Origin: Ruegeria_C sp041537905
GTDB taxonomy: Bacteria; Pseudomonadota; Alphaproteobacteria; Rhodobacterales; Rhodobacteraceae
Assembly: GCF_041537905.1 (NCBI RefSeq)
Contig: NZ_JBGRUO010000023.1
Span: 37,737-101,736, forward strand
Reading direction: 5' to 3'
DNA length: 64,000 nt
The translations under genes and the position numbers were made by a program. Of the stretch, positions 1 through 8,304 are shown piece after piece; position 1 is the first letter of the stretch, and each line of letters starts with the position of its first letter. Below the pieces are notes generated by a model. That model saw only the letters and a list, made by a program, of their open reading frames with translations, had not been told where the DNA came from and ran no database searches.

Positions 1-1
1 A

Positions 2-556
2 GATATGATTCATCAGGATTTTCGGCCTGAGAACTTGATGATCGACCACGATGGAACGGTGAAGATCATTGATCTGGGATCAACCCGGGTTAAGGGCGTT
101 GAAGAAGGTCAACCCTACGCGAACACTGCGGTCCTTGGAACACTGCAATATACAGCGCCGGAGTACTTCGTCGGAGATCCGGTCGAGGCATTCTCTGACC
201 AGTTCTCGCTCGGTGTTGTGTTGTATGAGATGTTGACCGGGCGCTTGCCTTACGGCGCGGACGCCGCCCGCGTCAGCAGTCGGCGCGACAGAGCGCGGTT
301 GAGCTACCGGCCATCGGCCGACGGTGCAAACGCAGCCCCTTATTGGATTGATGATACCCTGCGCCAGGCCACGCATCCGCTGAGCCAACATCGCTTTGCC
401 GCTCTTTCCGAACTAGAAGCTGCGCTGCACGCGCCCCCGCCCGGCAGCCGCAGCTACGCGCAGCGCCCTCTCGCAGAACGCAATCCCGTAAGATTCTGGC
501 AAGGTATTTCGGCAGCGTTTTTTGTATTCCTGCTGATCCTGTTGGCGCGCCCCTGA
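2..556 (+). CDS. Serine/threonine protein kinase, C-terminal part (5' end outside window)
   Basis: This is the carboxy-terminal half of a Hanks-type kinase; the reading frame is open to the left edge, so the start lies upstream. The visible part begins at the catalytic loop (HQDFRPEN, a variant of HRDxKPEN with the catalytic Asp and the Asn kept). It continues with a DLG metal-binding motif (usually DFG), an APE-like TAPEYF segment and the F-lobe SLGVVLYEMLTGRLPY. A single hydrophobic segment lies at the extreme C-terminus (WQGISAAFFVFLLILLA), suggesting a tail-anchored enzyme with a cytoplasmic catalytic domain. Thirty-two bases separate it from cyanase on the same strand. In other proteobacteria, PP2C-kinase fusion proteins with a C-terminal membrane anchor occur beside nitrate or cyanate genes; whether this one has an N-terminal phosphatase domain cannot be seen. 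Confidence 0.85.
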   Translation, partial: DMIHQDFRPENLMIDHDGTVKIIDLGSTRVKGVEEGQPYANTAVLGTLQYTAPEYFVGDPVEAFSDQFSLGVVLYEMLTGRLPYGADAARVSSRRDRARLSYRPSADGANAAPYWIDDTLRQATHPLSQHRFAALSELEAALHAPPPGSRSYAQRPLAERNPVRFWQGISAAFFVFLLILLARP

Positions 557-588
557 GAGTCACCAAACCTGAAAGAGAAGGAGCAAAC

Positions 589-1050
589 ATGGATATGATT
601 ACTCAAATAGTGACCCGCGAGGATGTCACTGCAATGATCATTCAAGCAAAGAAACAGGCGGGGCTCACCTGGGAGGGCATCGCCGAGACCATCGGAATGT
701 CACCTGTCTGGACTCACTCGGCCGCAATGGGCATGAACGCCATGCCTGCCGAAAAAGCCGACGCGTTTGTTGGGGCGCTCAGTCTGCCGCCCGAGGCATC
801 TGCGGTCTTGCAAGAAAGCCCAACAAAGATATGGGAACAGACCGTTCCAACCGATCCTTGCATTTACCGCTTTTACGAGATCGTCGGCGTTTATGGCCCG
901 ACGCTCAAAGCGCTTATTCATGAGAAGTTCGGAGACGGCATCATGTCAGCGATTGATTTCGACATGACGGTGGTTCGGGTCGAAAATCCAAAAGGCGACA
1001 GGGTGAAGGTTGAAATGTCAGGTAAATATCTGGCGTATAATTCATGGTAG
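589..1050 (+). CDS. cynS: Cyanate hydratase (cyanase)
   Basis: Cyanase converts cyanate and bicarbonate to ammonia and carbon dioxide in the cytoplasm, detoxifying cyanate and freeing nitrogen. The 153-residue length is usual for this decameric enzyme. The N-terminal part (about 10-75) is the helical DNA-binding-like fold, and the C-terminal part (about 85-153) holds the active site. The catalytic triad is visible as Arg94 and Glu97 in YRFYE and Ser120 in GIMSAIDF, matching Arg96, Glu99 and Ser122 of the E. coli enzyme. A purine-rich GAGAAGGAG stretch precedes the ATG at 589. It follows the kinase gene in the same direction and could be cotranscribed with it. The next gene, uxuB, converges on it. 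Confidence 0.96.
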   Translation: MDMITQIVTREDVTAMIIQAKKQAGLTWEGIAETIGMSPVWTHSAAMGMNAMPAEKADAFVGALSLPPEASAVLQESPTKIWEQTVPTDPCIYRFYEIVGVYGPTLKALIHEKFGDGIMSAIDFDMTVVRVENPKGDRVKVEMSGKYLAYNSW

Positions 1051-1099
1051 TTCGCTGACGAGTGCGCCCTCGGATGGTTTTCAACTGAGCCTCAACAAA

Positions 1100-2569
1100 T
1101 CAATCCTGTGTCGCCATCCTGCGGATAGTGTTTTCAGCCCCGTCTTGCATGAACTTGGCCAGTTGGGCCGTAACCGCGTGTTGCCACGTCTGGTTCTCGC
1201 GAAGAGCCGCAGGACATAGGCCAGGCAGGGCCAATCGGGCCTTTACGACAGTCCATGGATCCTCGCCAAGTCCAGGCCGTCGCAGTTCGTCTGCTCTGGG
1301 GTCACGCAGATCATAAGCTTCGCCCCCGTCGGTCGACCCGAATGTGTAGCGGATCCAGGCTGCCGTCGCCAAGGCGAACGTATCTATCGGTTGATCTTTC
1401 TCCAGGGCTTCGGCGGCGGGCGCGAAGATGCGCTGTGGCATCTTCTGGGACCCATCCATGGCAATTTGGTAGGTTTCGTGCGCCAGGTGCGGATTGCGGA
1501 ACCGGTCTTCCAACTCGGCGGCGTAGCTGGAGAAATCCACGCCGGGTAACGGGTCAAGCGTGGCAGAGGCGGCCAGCAGATGCCTGCGCAAGAGCGTTAC
1601 CAGATTCGCATCCGCCATCACATCACGGACATACCGGTGCCCGGCGAGGAAACCGGCATAGGCCAGCAGTGAATGGGTTCCGTTCAACATGCGAAGCTTC
1701 ATGTTCTCGTATGGTCGCACATCCGGCACAAAGATCGCGCCGCCCGCTTCCCATTGTGGCCGCCCGGTTGGAAAGTGATCCTCGATGACCCATTGGCGAA
1801 AGGCTTCGGTCTCGATCGCTGCTTTGTCCCGCCGGCCTACCATTTCTTCGGTCAACACCAGCGTTTCTTTGGTGCGAGCCGGGGTGATCCTGTCAACCAT
1901 GGTGGAGGGAAACGCCACATCGCTGGCGATATGGTCAGTCAGGTCCGGCGTCGAGTGCCGTGCGAAATCCATCAGCAGACCGCGCAGCAAAGAGCCATTT
2001 TCTGGCAAATTGTCACAGGAAAGCACGGTAAAAGGTGCAATGCCCGCCGCACGCCGTTTGCCCAGAGCCCAGACTAACAGACCGGCAAGGCCTTGCGGCT
2101 GGTTCGGATCCTCTAGGTCTGCATCTATCGCCGGATGCGTGCGATCAATGCCACCGGTTGTCCGGTCGATCCCATAGCCTTTTTCGGTGACGGTAATCGA
2201 AACGATCCGGGTCGCCGGTGCGATCAGTGCATTCAGCACGGCGTTGCGGTCGGTTTGCAGGCAAAGCGTTGCCGCAAATGCGCCGATCACACGGGGTCGG
2301 CTGCCTGTGGCGCTGCGGTCGATAACAGTGTAGAGCCCGTTCTGCGGGACCAACTCCACTGCAGGCGCCTCACTGCGGAGGCTGACGCCGATGATGCGCC
2401 AGTCACCACCCAGTGCTGCCAATGCGTCATCGGTGTACACCGCCTGATGCGCTTTGTGGAACGCACCCAGGCCAATATGGACGATGCCCGGACCATGGGC
2501 GTCGCGAGAATAGCCGGGCCGCTGTACCCCGTCCGGCAGTCCTTTCGTCGTTGTCAGCCTGATGGTCAT
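1100..2569 (-). CDS. uxuB: Fructuronate reductase / mannitol dehydrogenase-family oxidoreductase
   Basis: This is a 489-residue polyol-specific long-chain dehydrogenase. The N-terminal Rossmann region has the GLGAFHKAH fingerprint (residues 33-41), and the catalytic signature KLRMLNGTH gives Lys291, Asn296 and His299 in K-x4-N-x2-H spacing. The family includes mannitol 2-dehydrogenase, D-arabinitol dehydrogenase and fructuronate reductase. The neighbour decides: its start overlaps the stop of uxuA by four bases (ATGA), and UxuA produces 2-keto-3-deoxygluconate from the D-mannonate that UxuB makes from fructuronate. NAD(P)-dependent fructuronate-to-mannonate reduction in the cytoplasm is therefore the best call. 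A polyol dehydrogenase remains possible from sequence alone. Confidence 0.88.
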   Translation of the reverse strand: MTIRLTTTKGLPDGVQRPGYSRDAHGPGIVHIGLGAFHKAHQAVYTDDALAALGGDWRIIGVSLRSEAPAVELVPQNGLYTVIDRSATGSRPRVIGAFAATLCLQTDRNAVLNALIAPATRIVSITVTEKGYGIDRTTGGIDRTHPAIDADLEDPNQPQGLAGLLVWALGKRRAAGIAPFTVLSCDNLPENGSLLRGLLMDFARHSTPDLTDHIASDVAFPSTMVDRITPARTKETLVLTEEMVGRRDKAAIETEAFRQWVIEDHFPTGRPQWEAGGAIFVPDVRPYENMKLRMLNGTHSLLAYAGFLAGHRYVRDVMADANLVTLLRRHLLAASATLDPLPGVDFSSYAAELEDRFRNPHLAHETYQIAMDGSQKMPQRIFAPAAEALEKDQPIDTFALATAAWIRYTFGSTDGGEAYDLRDPRADELRRPGLGEDPWTVVKARLALPGLCPAALRENQTWQHAVTAQLAKFMQDGAENTIRRMATQD

Positions 2570-3777
2570 TGCACGGCGGCACAGTGCTGCAACCCGGCGA
2601 TAACACCGCGCAGCTCTGCCAAGCCTTTGAGGCGGCCGATCGACGGGTAGCCGGGCTGCGCCTTGCGGCCAAGGTCATCAAGAATGTCCTGGCCGTGATC
2701 CGGGCGGAAGGGGATTGAGCAATCGGCCCTCCCATCGGATTGGCGGCGGGTCTCTTCGCGCAGGCACGCGGCAAGCAGCGATACCATGTCGGTATCGCCG
2801 CCGAGATGTTCATCCTCGAAGAAAGAGCCCCGAATATCGGGTGTTTCGCGCGTGACGTTGCGCAGATGCAGGAAATGCACCCGGTGGCCAAGCCGATCCA
2901 TCATGCCAGGCAAGTCGTTATCAGGCCGCGCGCCAAGCGACCCGGAACACAGGGTGATGCCATTTGCGATGTGGTCAACGGCCTGCATGACGGCGGCATA
3001 ATGTGCCTCGGTTGACATGATGCGGGGCAACCCCAGAAGAGGCACGGGCGGGTCATCCGGGTGACAACACAGCCGCAGGCCAAGCTCTTCGGCGACCGGG
3101 ACCACTTCTGTCAGGAAATCAACAAGGTGGGTGCGCAGCCGGTCCTCGCTGACTTGCGCATACTCGGCGATGTGCTTGCGTACATCCTCAAGACTGAAGT
3201 TCTCGGCCGCGCCAGGCAGACCGAAGACCACGTTTTTGACCAGTTCCGAGCGCCGGGCGTCGCTCATCCCTAAAAATCGTTTGGATGCGGCCTCTCGCAG
3301 GGCCTCGTCGAAATCATCCTCTGCGCCGGGGCGCGCGAGTATGTGCAGGTCAAAAGCAGCGAAATCCGTCAGGTCAAACCGCATGCAGGTCGCGCCCGAG
3401 GGGCGGCGCCAGGAAAGATCGGTGCGCGTCCAGTCCAACACCGGCATGAAATTGTAACAGACCACCTCGATTCCGGCGGCGGCGAGGTTGCGCAAACTCT
3501 CCTTGTAGGCCGCGATATGCGCGCGCCAGTTCCCCTGCTGTTTCTTGATGTCTTCCGAGACCGGCAAACTCTCCGCCACGTCCCAGGTCAGCCCCGACGA
3601 ACTGCCATCCTTCAGACGACCGATCTCGCGCTGTCGCTTTTCTATCTCTTCAAGCGGCCAGACGGTGCCAGTGGGCAAATGGTGCAACGCCGAGACTACC
3701 CCCTCGACACCGGCCTGCAAGGTATCGTCAATGGATACCAGATCTCTGGGTCCGAACCATCGCCAAGTCTGCTTCAT
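2566..3777 (-). CDS. uxuA: Mannonate dehydratase
   Basis: UxuA dehydrates D-mannonate to 2-keto-3-deoxy-D-gluconate, the Ashwell-pathway step that follows fructuronate reductase. The 403-residue TIM-barrel protein shows family landmarks: WRWFGPRDLVSIDD at the N-terminus, FMPVLDWTRTDL in the first third, the HPDDPP segment, CSGSLGARPDNDL and HFLHLRNV. These carry the His, Cys and His residues expected to bind the Mn2+ ion. The start is placed at the ATG ending at 3777 because a strong GGAGGTG ribosome site sits directly upstream and the longer in-frame extension resembles nothing in the family. It is the first gene of the leftward uxuA-uxuB pair and diverges from a GntR regulator, presumably its repressor. 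Confidence 0.95.
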   Translation of the reverse strand: MKQTWRWFGPRDLVSIDDTLQAGVEGVVSALHHLPTGTVWPLEEIEKRQREIGRLKDGSSSGLTWDVAESLPVSEDIKKQQGNWRAHIAAYKESLRNLAAAGIEVVCYNFMPVLDWTRTDLSWRRPSGATCMRFDLTDFAAFDLHILARPGAEDDFDEALREAASKRFLGMSDARRSELVKNVVFGLPGAAENFSLEDVRKHIAEYAQVSEDRLRTHLVDFLTEVVPVAEELGLRLCCHPDDPPVPLLGLPRIMSTEAHYAAVMQAVDHIANGITLCSGSLGARPDNDLPGMMDRLGHRVHFLHLRNVTRETPDIRGSFFEDEHLGGDTDMVSLLAACLREETRRQSDGRADCSIPFRPDHGQDILDDLGRKAQPGYPSIGRLKGLAELRGVIAGLQHCAAVQ

Positions 3778-3874
3778 CCAGCACCTCCCGAGTCGTGTGT
3801 TTCCTTCTATCATCAAATAATTCTGCTGACTAGTATGGAAGTATGGTAGATGAGTGCAGGGAGTAAGACGAATC
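3778..3874. promoter_or_regulatory. Divergent control region between uxuA and gntR-dctPQM
   Basis: This 97-base gap separates two divergent operons and must hold both promoters. It is more AT-rich than its surroundings. It contains an ACTAGT palindrome followed by the direct repeat GTATGG at about 3833-3846, a possible site for the adjacent FCD-type regulator. No clear inverted repeat with the GTATAC core of many FCD regulators is present, so the operator is not resolved. The uxuA ribosome site lies at the left edge and a GGGAG site for gntR at 3859-3863. Confidence 0.35.
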
Positions 3875-4627
3875 ATGACTGCGCAGAGCGTATTTTCCAG
3901 CGACCTCGATCCGTCAGCGGCGATTTCTCCGCAGATTTACACGCGCCTGCGTGATGCCATTATCCGCAACCGTTTTGCGCCGGGTGACCGGATTTCCGAG
4001 AGCGAGATTGCCAGCGCTTGCAATGTCAGCCGTCAACCTGTCCGCGAAGCCTTTATCAAGCTTGCCGGTGAAGGGCTACTTGCCATCCTGCCCCAGCGCG
4101 GCACCATAATTTCCAAGATCAGCTATACCGCCGTTCTGAATGCGCGTTTCCTGCGCGAGGCGATCGAAGCTGATATCGTCAGTATTCTCGCCACGCATCC
4201 CGACGCCGCCGTGATCCGCGAATTGCGCGATCAGATCAAAGCCCAAACCGCCGTGGCCCAAATGGATCCTCGGGAATTCATCGAACTGGACGAGCGGTTT
4301 CACCGCACCCTGGCCGATGCCGCTGGCAAGCGCGGTGCATGGCGCCTCATCGAGGGTCTGAAATCGCAGATGGACCGGGTACGCTTTCTTTCATTGACCC
4401 AATTCCCGGTCAAGAAGCTCATCACACAACATACCGAGGTCGTTGATCGCATTGAGATCGGCGATCCGCGAGGCGCCAACGCGGCCATTCGGTGCCATCT
4501 GCGTGAGGTCCTGAGCGACCTGCCGCAGATCCTCGGGGCCAAACCCGAGTTTTTCGACATACCGGACGGGAAGATCCCGGAACCGGTCAATGCACCTTTC
4601 CAAGGAGGAGTGGAAAATGACGTTTAA
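3875..4627 (+). CDS. GntR-family transcriptional regulator (FCD subfamily)
   Basis: This is a 250-residue GntR regulator. An N-terminal winged helix-turn-helix (about residues 22-85, with IYTRLRDAIIRNRFAPGDRI and NVSRQPVREAFIKL) precedes an all-helical FCD ligand-binding domain (about 95-225). The FCD part shows DERFHRTLA and QHTEVVDRI, whose Asp and His residues normally bind a metal and an organic acid. The ATG at 3875 is preferred over a GTG at 3854 because GGGAG precedes it. The gene diverges from uxuA-uxuB and overlaps dctP by 11 bases, so it probably heads the TRAP operon. Its likely role is a hexuronate- or aldonate-responsive repressor like ExuR/UxuR, which are FCD proteins. The effector is inferred only from gene context. 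Confidence 0.93.
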   Translation: MTAQSVFSSDLDPSAAISPQIYTRLRDAIIRNRFAPGDRISESEIASACNVSRQPVREAFIKLAGEGLLAILPQRGTIISKISYTAVLNARFLREAIEADIVSILATHPDAAVIRELRDQIKAQTAVAQMDPREFIELDERFHRTLADAAGKRGAWRLIEGLKSQMDRVRFLSLTQFPVKKLITQHTEVVDRIEIGDPRGANAAIRCHLREVLSDLPQILGAKPEFFDIPDGKIPEPVNAPFQGGVENDV

Positions 4628-5588
4628 CTGGAAAAAGACAGTTGCCGCCGCAACCGTTGCAGCGCTGACCACCGTACCGGCACTGGCGCAGGAGATGACC
4701 CTGAAACTGGGCCACCTCGCGAACGAGGACAACCCGTGGCACCTAGCCTCGGTCAAGTTCGGTGAAGAGCTTGCTTCGCTGACCGATGGCCGCATCGCCG
4801 TGGAGGTTTTCCCCAATGAGTCACTCGGCAAGGAAATCGACCTGATCAACGGCATGCAATTGGGGACAGTTGACATGACCATCACCGGTGAAAGCCTGCA
4901 AAACTGGGCCCCAATGGCGGCACTGCTCGCCGTGCCCTATGCCTACAAGTCAATCGACCACATGGATGAGGTTGCAACGGGCGAGATCGGCGACCAGATC
5001 AAGGCGCAGATCATCGAAAAGGCACAGATCCGGCCCATTGCCCACTTCGCGCGTGGTCCACGCAACCTGACCTCGAACCGTGCAATCGCCAGCCCTGATG
5101 ACCTGAACGGTCTGAAGATGCGTGTGCCCAATGTGCCGCTCTTCGTTGACACCTGGCAGGCGCTTGGCGCAAACCCCGGCCCGATGGCGTTTTCCGAGGT
5201 ATTCACATCGCTTCAGAACGGCACCATCGAAAGCCAGGAAAACCCGCTTGCCCTGATCCGCTCGGCCAGCTTCTTTGAAGTGCAAAGCCACGTGAATATG
5301 ACCGAGCATGTGCGCTCCTGGATCTATCTGACCATCGCGGAATCCACCTGGAACAAGCTCAGCGCAGACGATCAGGCCGCCGTCCTGGAGGCCGCCGCAC
5401 GCGCTCAAGCTTATGAGCGTGAACTCTTTGACCAGTCCATCGCGGCTGACCGAGCCTTTCTGGAAGAAAAGGGCATGACTTTCGTTGAAGTCGATGGTGC
5501 TGCTTTTCAAGCTGCTGCAAAGGACGCGGTGCTCTTGAATGTCAATGACGAGATCAAGCCGATCGTCGAAGGCCTGTTCTCGGAATAG
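4617..5588 (+). CDS. dctP: TRAP transporter periplasmic substrate-binding protein (DctP family)
   Basis: This is the solute receptor of a tripartite ATP-independent periplasmic transporter, 323 residues. Residues 1-25 form a Sec signal peptide (KK, hydrophobic core, PALAQ cleavage). The mature DctP fold shows LKLGHLANEDNPWH at the start and the conserved DLNGLKMRVP segment, whose Arg normally salt-bridges the substrate carboxylate. The ATG at 4617 is chosen because AGGAGG lies ten bases upstream; it overlaps the end of gntR. Adjacent uxuA and uxuB make a hexuronate (glucuronate or galacturonate) or an aldonate the likely cargo. A strong hairpin follows the gene, as expected where the receptor must outnumber the membrane subunits. 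Confidence 0.94.
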   Translation: MTFNWKKTVAAATVAALTTVPALAQEMTLKLGHLANEDNPWHLASVKFGEELASLTDGRIAVEVFPNESLGKEIDLINGMQLGTVDMTITGESLQNWAPMAALLAVPYAYKSIDHMDEVATGEIGDQIKAQIIEKAQIRPIAHFARGPRNLTSNRAIASPDDLNGLKMRVPNVPLFVDTWQALGANPGPMAFSEVFTSLQNGTIESQENPLALIRSASFFEVQSHVNMTEHVRSWIYLTIAESTWNKLSADDQAAVLEAAARAQAYERELFDQSIAADRAFLEEKGMTFVEVDGAAFQAAAKDAVLLNVNDEIKPIVEGLFSE

Positions 5589-5607
5589 TCCGGGACAAAC
5601 GCACAAA

Positions 5608-5633
5608 CCGGCTCCGCTTCATCGCGGGGCCGG
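5608..5633 (+). terminator. Hairpin after dctP (attenuator or mRNA stabiliser)
   Basis: Two ten-base arms (CCGGCTCCGC and GCGGGGCCGG, one G-T pair) enclose a six-base loop 19 bases after the dctP stop. No long T tract follows, only ACCTTCTTC. It more likely protects the dctP message or causes partial termination than full termination, because dctQ and dctM follow in the same direction. Confidence 0.6.
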
Positions 5634-5658
5634 ACCTTCTTCAACTCCGAGGTCCCAA

Positions 5659-6165
5659 GTGAAAAACGCTGACAGGATCATCCATCTGGTGACCCATCTG
5701 GCCCAATGGGGCACGGGGCTTTCATTTGCCGTGCTGATCGCTGCGGTGCTACTGCAGGTGGTGGGCCGATTGACCGGCCTGGCACCCGTCTGGACCGAGG
5801 AACTGACCCGCTACGCGCTGCTGTTCATGGTAGCGTTCGGTGCGGGGCTGGCCTTTCGATCCGGAGATCTGGTGAATGTCGATGTGGTCTGCGAAGCCCT
5901 TCCGGGCCAGGCGCCATGGGTTCTGCGATTGATTTCAGCCATCGCCAGCGCAGGGCTGGCGCTCTATCTGCTGCCACATGCCTGGCGGTATGTTTCCATT
6001 GGCAAGATGCAGACTTCTCCCGCGCTGGGTGTGCGCATGGATTTCATACACGTGACGGTCTGGCTGATGCTTGTGTTTCTGGCGATCTTCGCCACCTTGC
6101 GCGTGCTTGGCATGGTAACCGGCGCTGAGGACGGCAAGCCGGTAAAAGCGGACGAGGATATCTGA
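5659..6165 (+). CDS. dctQ: TRAP transporter small permease (DctQ family)
   Basis: This is the small four-helix membrane subunit of the TRAP system, about 168 residues. Four hydrophobic segments are visible: GLSFAVLIAAVLLQVVG, YALLFMVAFGAGLAF, LRLISAIASAGLALYLL and VTVWLMLVFLAIFATLRV. The family motif WTEELTRYALLFMVAFGA is present, with the acidic pair that follows helix 1. The start is placed at a GTG (5659) because the longer frame runs through the hairpin and dctP, and an AGGT ribosome-site match precedes it. It pairs with DctM to build the sodium-coupled membrane module that receives substrate from DctP. Confidence 0.92.
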   Translation: MKNADRIIHLVTHLAQWGTGLSFAVLIAAVLLQVVGRLTGLAPVWTEELTRYALLFMVAFGAGLAFRSGDLVNVDVVCEALPGQAPWVLRLISAIASAGLALYLLPHAWRYVSIGKMQTSPALGVRMDFIHVTVWLMLVFLAIFATLRVLGMVTGAEDGKPVKADEDI

Positions 6166-6168
6166 GCC

Positions 6169-7446
6169 ATGGAGGTCACCGTCCTCTTTCTTGTCTTCGT
6201 CGGTGGACTTGTCCTTGGCATTCCTGTGGCCGTTACGCTGGGCCTGTCTTCGCTGTCCTATCTGTTGCTGGCAGGATTGCCGCCAGTGGTCATGCCGCAA
6301 AAGATGTATGCTGGCATGGATGTTTTTGTCCTTCTATCCATTCCCGGTTTCATTCTGGCCGGCAACCTGATGAACCGCGGCGGCATTACCAATCGCATCA
6401 TTCGTTTCGCAAATTCGCTGGTTGGTTGGATCAAGGGCGGGCTGGGATTGACCAACATTGCCGCCTCCATGCTCTTTGGTGGTATCACCGGCACGGCTGT
6501 GGCCGACGCGGCATCCATCGGCGGTGTGATGATCCCGGGTATGAAAAAGGCGGGCTATCCGGCTGATTTCTCTGCTGCCGTTACCGCTGCATCCTCGACC
6601 GTCGGCCCAATCATTCCGCCCTCGGTACCCATGATCATCGTCGGGGCACTTTCGGGTATTTCCGTTGGGCAAATGTTCCTGGCCGGTGCCATCCCCGGCA
6701 TCCTGATGGGGGTGGCGATGATGGTCACGGCTTACGTGATCGCGGCGCGCAAAAATTTCCCTCGTCAGGAATGGCAGGGCTTCGCTGAAGTCGCCCGGTC
6801 TTTTGGAGGCGCGTGCTGGGCGCTGGCAATGACCTTTCTGATCATCTACGGTCTGCTATCCGGCCTCGCCACGCCCACCGAAACTGCTGTTATCGCCTCG
6901 GTTTACGCGTTTTTCGTCGGAGCGTTCATCTATCGCGAGCTACCCATTGCCAAACTGCCCGGCATCATCGTGGAAAGCGCGGCGTCAGCGGCCGGCATTC
7001 TTGCGCTGGTGGGGTTCGCCAACGTTTTTGGATGGATTCTCGTTTCCGAGCGTATTCCACAGGCGATTGCCGATGGCGTGCTATCGCTGACCGACAACCG
7101 CATTCTGGTGATCCTGCTGATCAACCTACTGCTGCTTTTTGTCGGCATGTTCATGGAGACAATCGCCGCGCTGATCATCCTTTTTGTGCCACTCCTGTCG
7201 CTGGCGCAGGCGGTTGGGATCGAGCCGCTGCATTTCGCCACCTTTGCTGTGCTCAACCTGATGATCGGGTTGACCACGCCGCCGGTTGGCGTCTGCCTGT
7301 TCGTCTGCGCCGGGATCGCCCGGCTCCCGCTGGCACCCGTGGTGATCGCGATCCTGCCCTTCCTGTTGACCAATATCGTGGTGCTTCTTCTGGTGTCCTA
7401 CATCCCGGCGCTGGCGACCTGGCTGCCGTCCCTTCTGACCAAGTGA
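6169..7446 (+). CDS. dctM: TRAP transporter large permease (DctM family)
   Basis: This is the 425-residue, roughly twelve-helix transport subunit of the TRAP system. Family landmarks include the N-terminal VLFLVFVGGLVLGIPVAVTL, the GGITGTAVADAASIG region, the TVGPIIPPSVPMII hairpin and GLTTPPVGVCLFV near the C-terminus. The last two form the inverted-repeat hairpins of elevator-type transporters and bind Na+ and substrate. It starts three bases after the dctQ stop and is the last gene of the gntR-dctP-dctQ-dctM operon. In the inner membrane it should use the sodium gradient to import the uronate or aldonate delivered by DctP. Confidence 0.96.
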   Translation: MEVTVLFLVFVGGLVLGIPVAVTLGLSSLSYLLLAGLPPVVMPQKMYAGMDVFVLLSIPGFILAGNLMNRGGITNRIIRFANSLVGWIKGGLGLTNIAASMLFGGITGTAVADAASIGGVMIPGMKKAGYPADFSAAVTAASSTVGPIIPPSVPMIIVGALSGISVGQMFLAGAIPGILMGVAMMVTAYVIAARKNFPRQEWQGFAEVARSFGGACWALAMTFLIIYGLLSGLATPTETAVIASVYAFFVGAFIYRELPIAKLPGIIVESAASAAGILALVGFANVFGWILVSERIPQAIADGVLSLTDNRILVILLINLLLLFVGMFMETIAALIILFVPLLSLAQAVGIEPLHFATFAVLNLMIGLTTPPVGVCLFVCAGIARLPLAPVVIAILPFLLTNIVVLLLVSYIPALATWLPSLLTK

Positions 7447-7569
7447 GGTCCCGCAAGAAGAGCCCGAGCCTGCCGCTCGTATGGTCAAAACGATTCTCGC
7501 ATCCAAACCAACGAACTGCCGAAAGCCAAGTCACCAAATGCAATCAACCGACTTCCGAAAACCGCGTGC

Positions 7570-7587
7570 CCTCGCCATGGGGCGAGG
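7570..7587. terminator. Hairpin between convergent dctM and otnC
   Basis: A perfect seven-base stem (CCTCGCC/GGCGAGG) with a four-base loop lies in the 186-base gap between two converging operons. There is no T tract on either strand, so it is at best a weak bidirectional or Rho-assisted terminator. Nothing else is recognisable in the gap. Confidence 0.4.
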
Positions 7588-7632
7588 CGCGAAATCACAG
7601 ACGTTCAGGTAGCGTATCGGTGTATTTGGCGG

Positions 7633-8304
7633 CTATTCCCGACCCGATCCGTTTAGGTTCACGGTGCCACGCTGGCCCATTTTGTTCACGGCACGCACTT
7701 CCTCAATCGTGAGGACGCTAGGCTTCAATCCCCGAGTAAGCAAAGTCAGTTTTGCTGTTTCCTCCAGTTCTTCCATTGCGAACACCGCCGCCCATAGATC
7801 TCTGCCAGCAACAACCGGTCCGTGATTGGCCAATAGCACTGCCGTGCGTTGACCGGCCAGGCCCCTTACGGCGTCACCCATGGCAGCATCTCCAGGCAAA
7901 AAGACTGGCAGCAACTTAATCCTGCCCAATCTCATGACTGAATACGGAGTAAGTGGTGGCAGCGCATTGTCTGGATCGGTTTCAGGCAGCATTGATACTG
8001 CGACCGAATGGGTCGAATGCAGATGCACAACCGCGCCGGTTCCGTTGCGGGTGTCGTAAAACGCCGTGTGCAACGGGATTTCCTTGGTCGGGCGATCTCC
8101 GCTGAGCAATTGCAGGTTAGCGTCCAGATGGCTGATGCGCGATGGGTCCAGAAACCCCATTGAACTCCCGGTTGGTGTCATCAGTAGTGTACCATCGGAC
8201 AGACGGGCCGAGATATTGCCGGATGCGCCGCAGGTGAGCCCCCGGTCAAACAGGGATTTCGCCAGAACACAGATTTCTTCGCGCAGCTTGGCTTCTTCGC
8301 TCAT
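7633..8304 (-). CDS. otnC: 3-oxo-tetronate 4-phosphate decarboxylase (class II aldolase family)
   Basis: OtnC decarboxylates 3-oxo-tetronate 4-phosphate to dihydroxyacetone phosphate, the last step of L-threonate and D-erythronate catabolism. The 223-residue protein has the class II aldolase/adducin fold: TCGASGNISARL near residue 30, the TPTGSSMG phosphate loop, the zinc motif HLHSTHS (about 95) and the later ANHGPV with a third His. The start overlaps the stop of otnK by four bases, and this coupling with a DUF1537 kinase points to OtnC rather than fuculose-phosphate aldolase. It is the last gene of the seven-gene leftward run that starts with tctC. Confidence 0.9.
   Translation of the reverse strand: MSEEAKLREEICVLAKSLFDRGLTCGASGNISARLSDGTLLMTPTGSSMGFLDPSRISHLDANLQLLSGDRPTKEIPLHTAFYDTRNGTGAVVHLHSTHSVAVSMLPETDPDNALPPLTPYSVMRLGRIKLLPVFLPGDAAMGDAVRGLAGQRTAVLLANHGPVVAGRDLWAAVFAMEELEETAKLTLLTRGLKPSVLTIEEVRAVNKMGQRGTVNLNGSGRE

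Noticed and set aside
2..556. The kinase at the left edge as the missing T6SS PpkA
   Set aside because: It lies 34 kb from the T6SS, next to cyanase, with other operons between; nothing links it to secretion.
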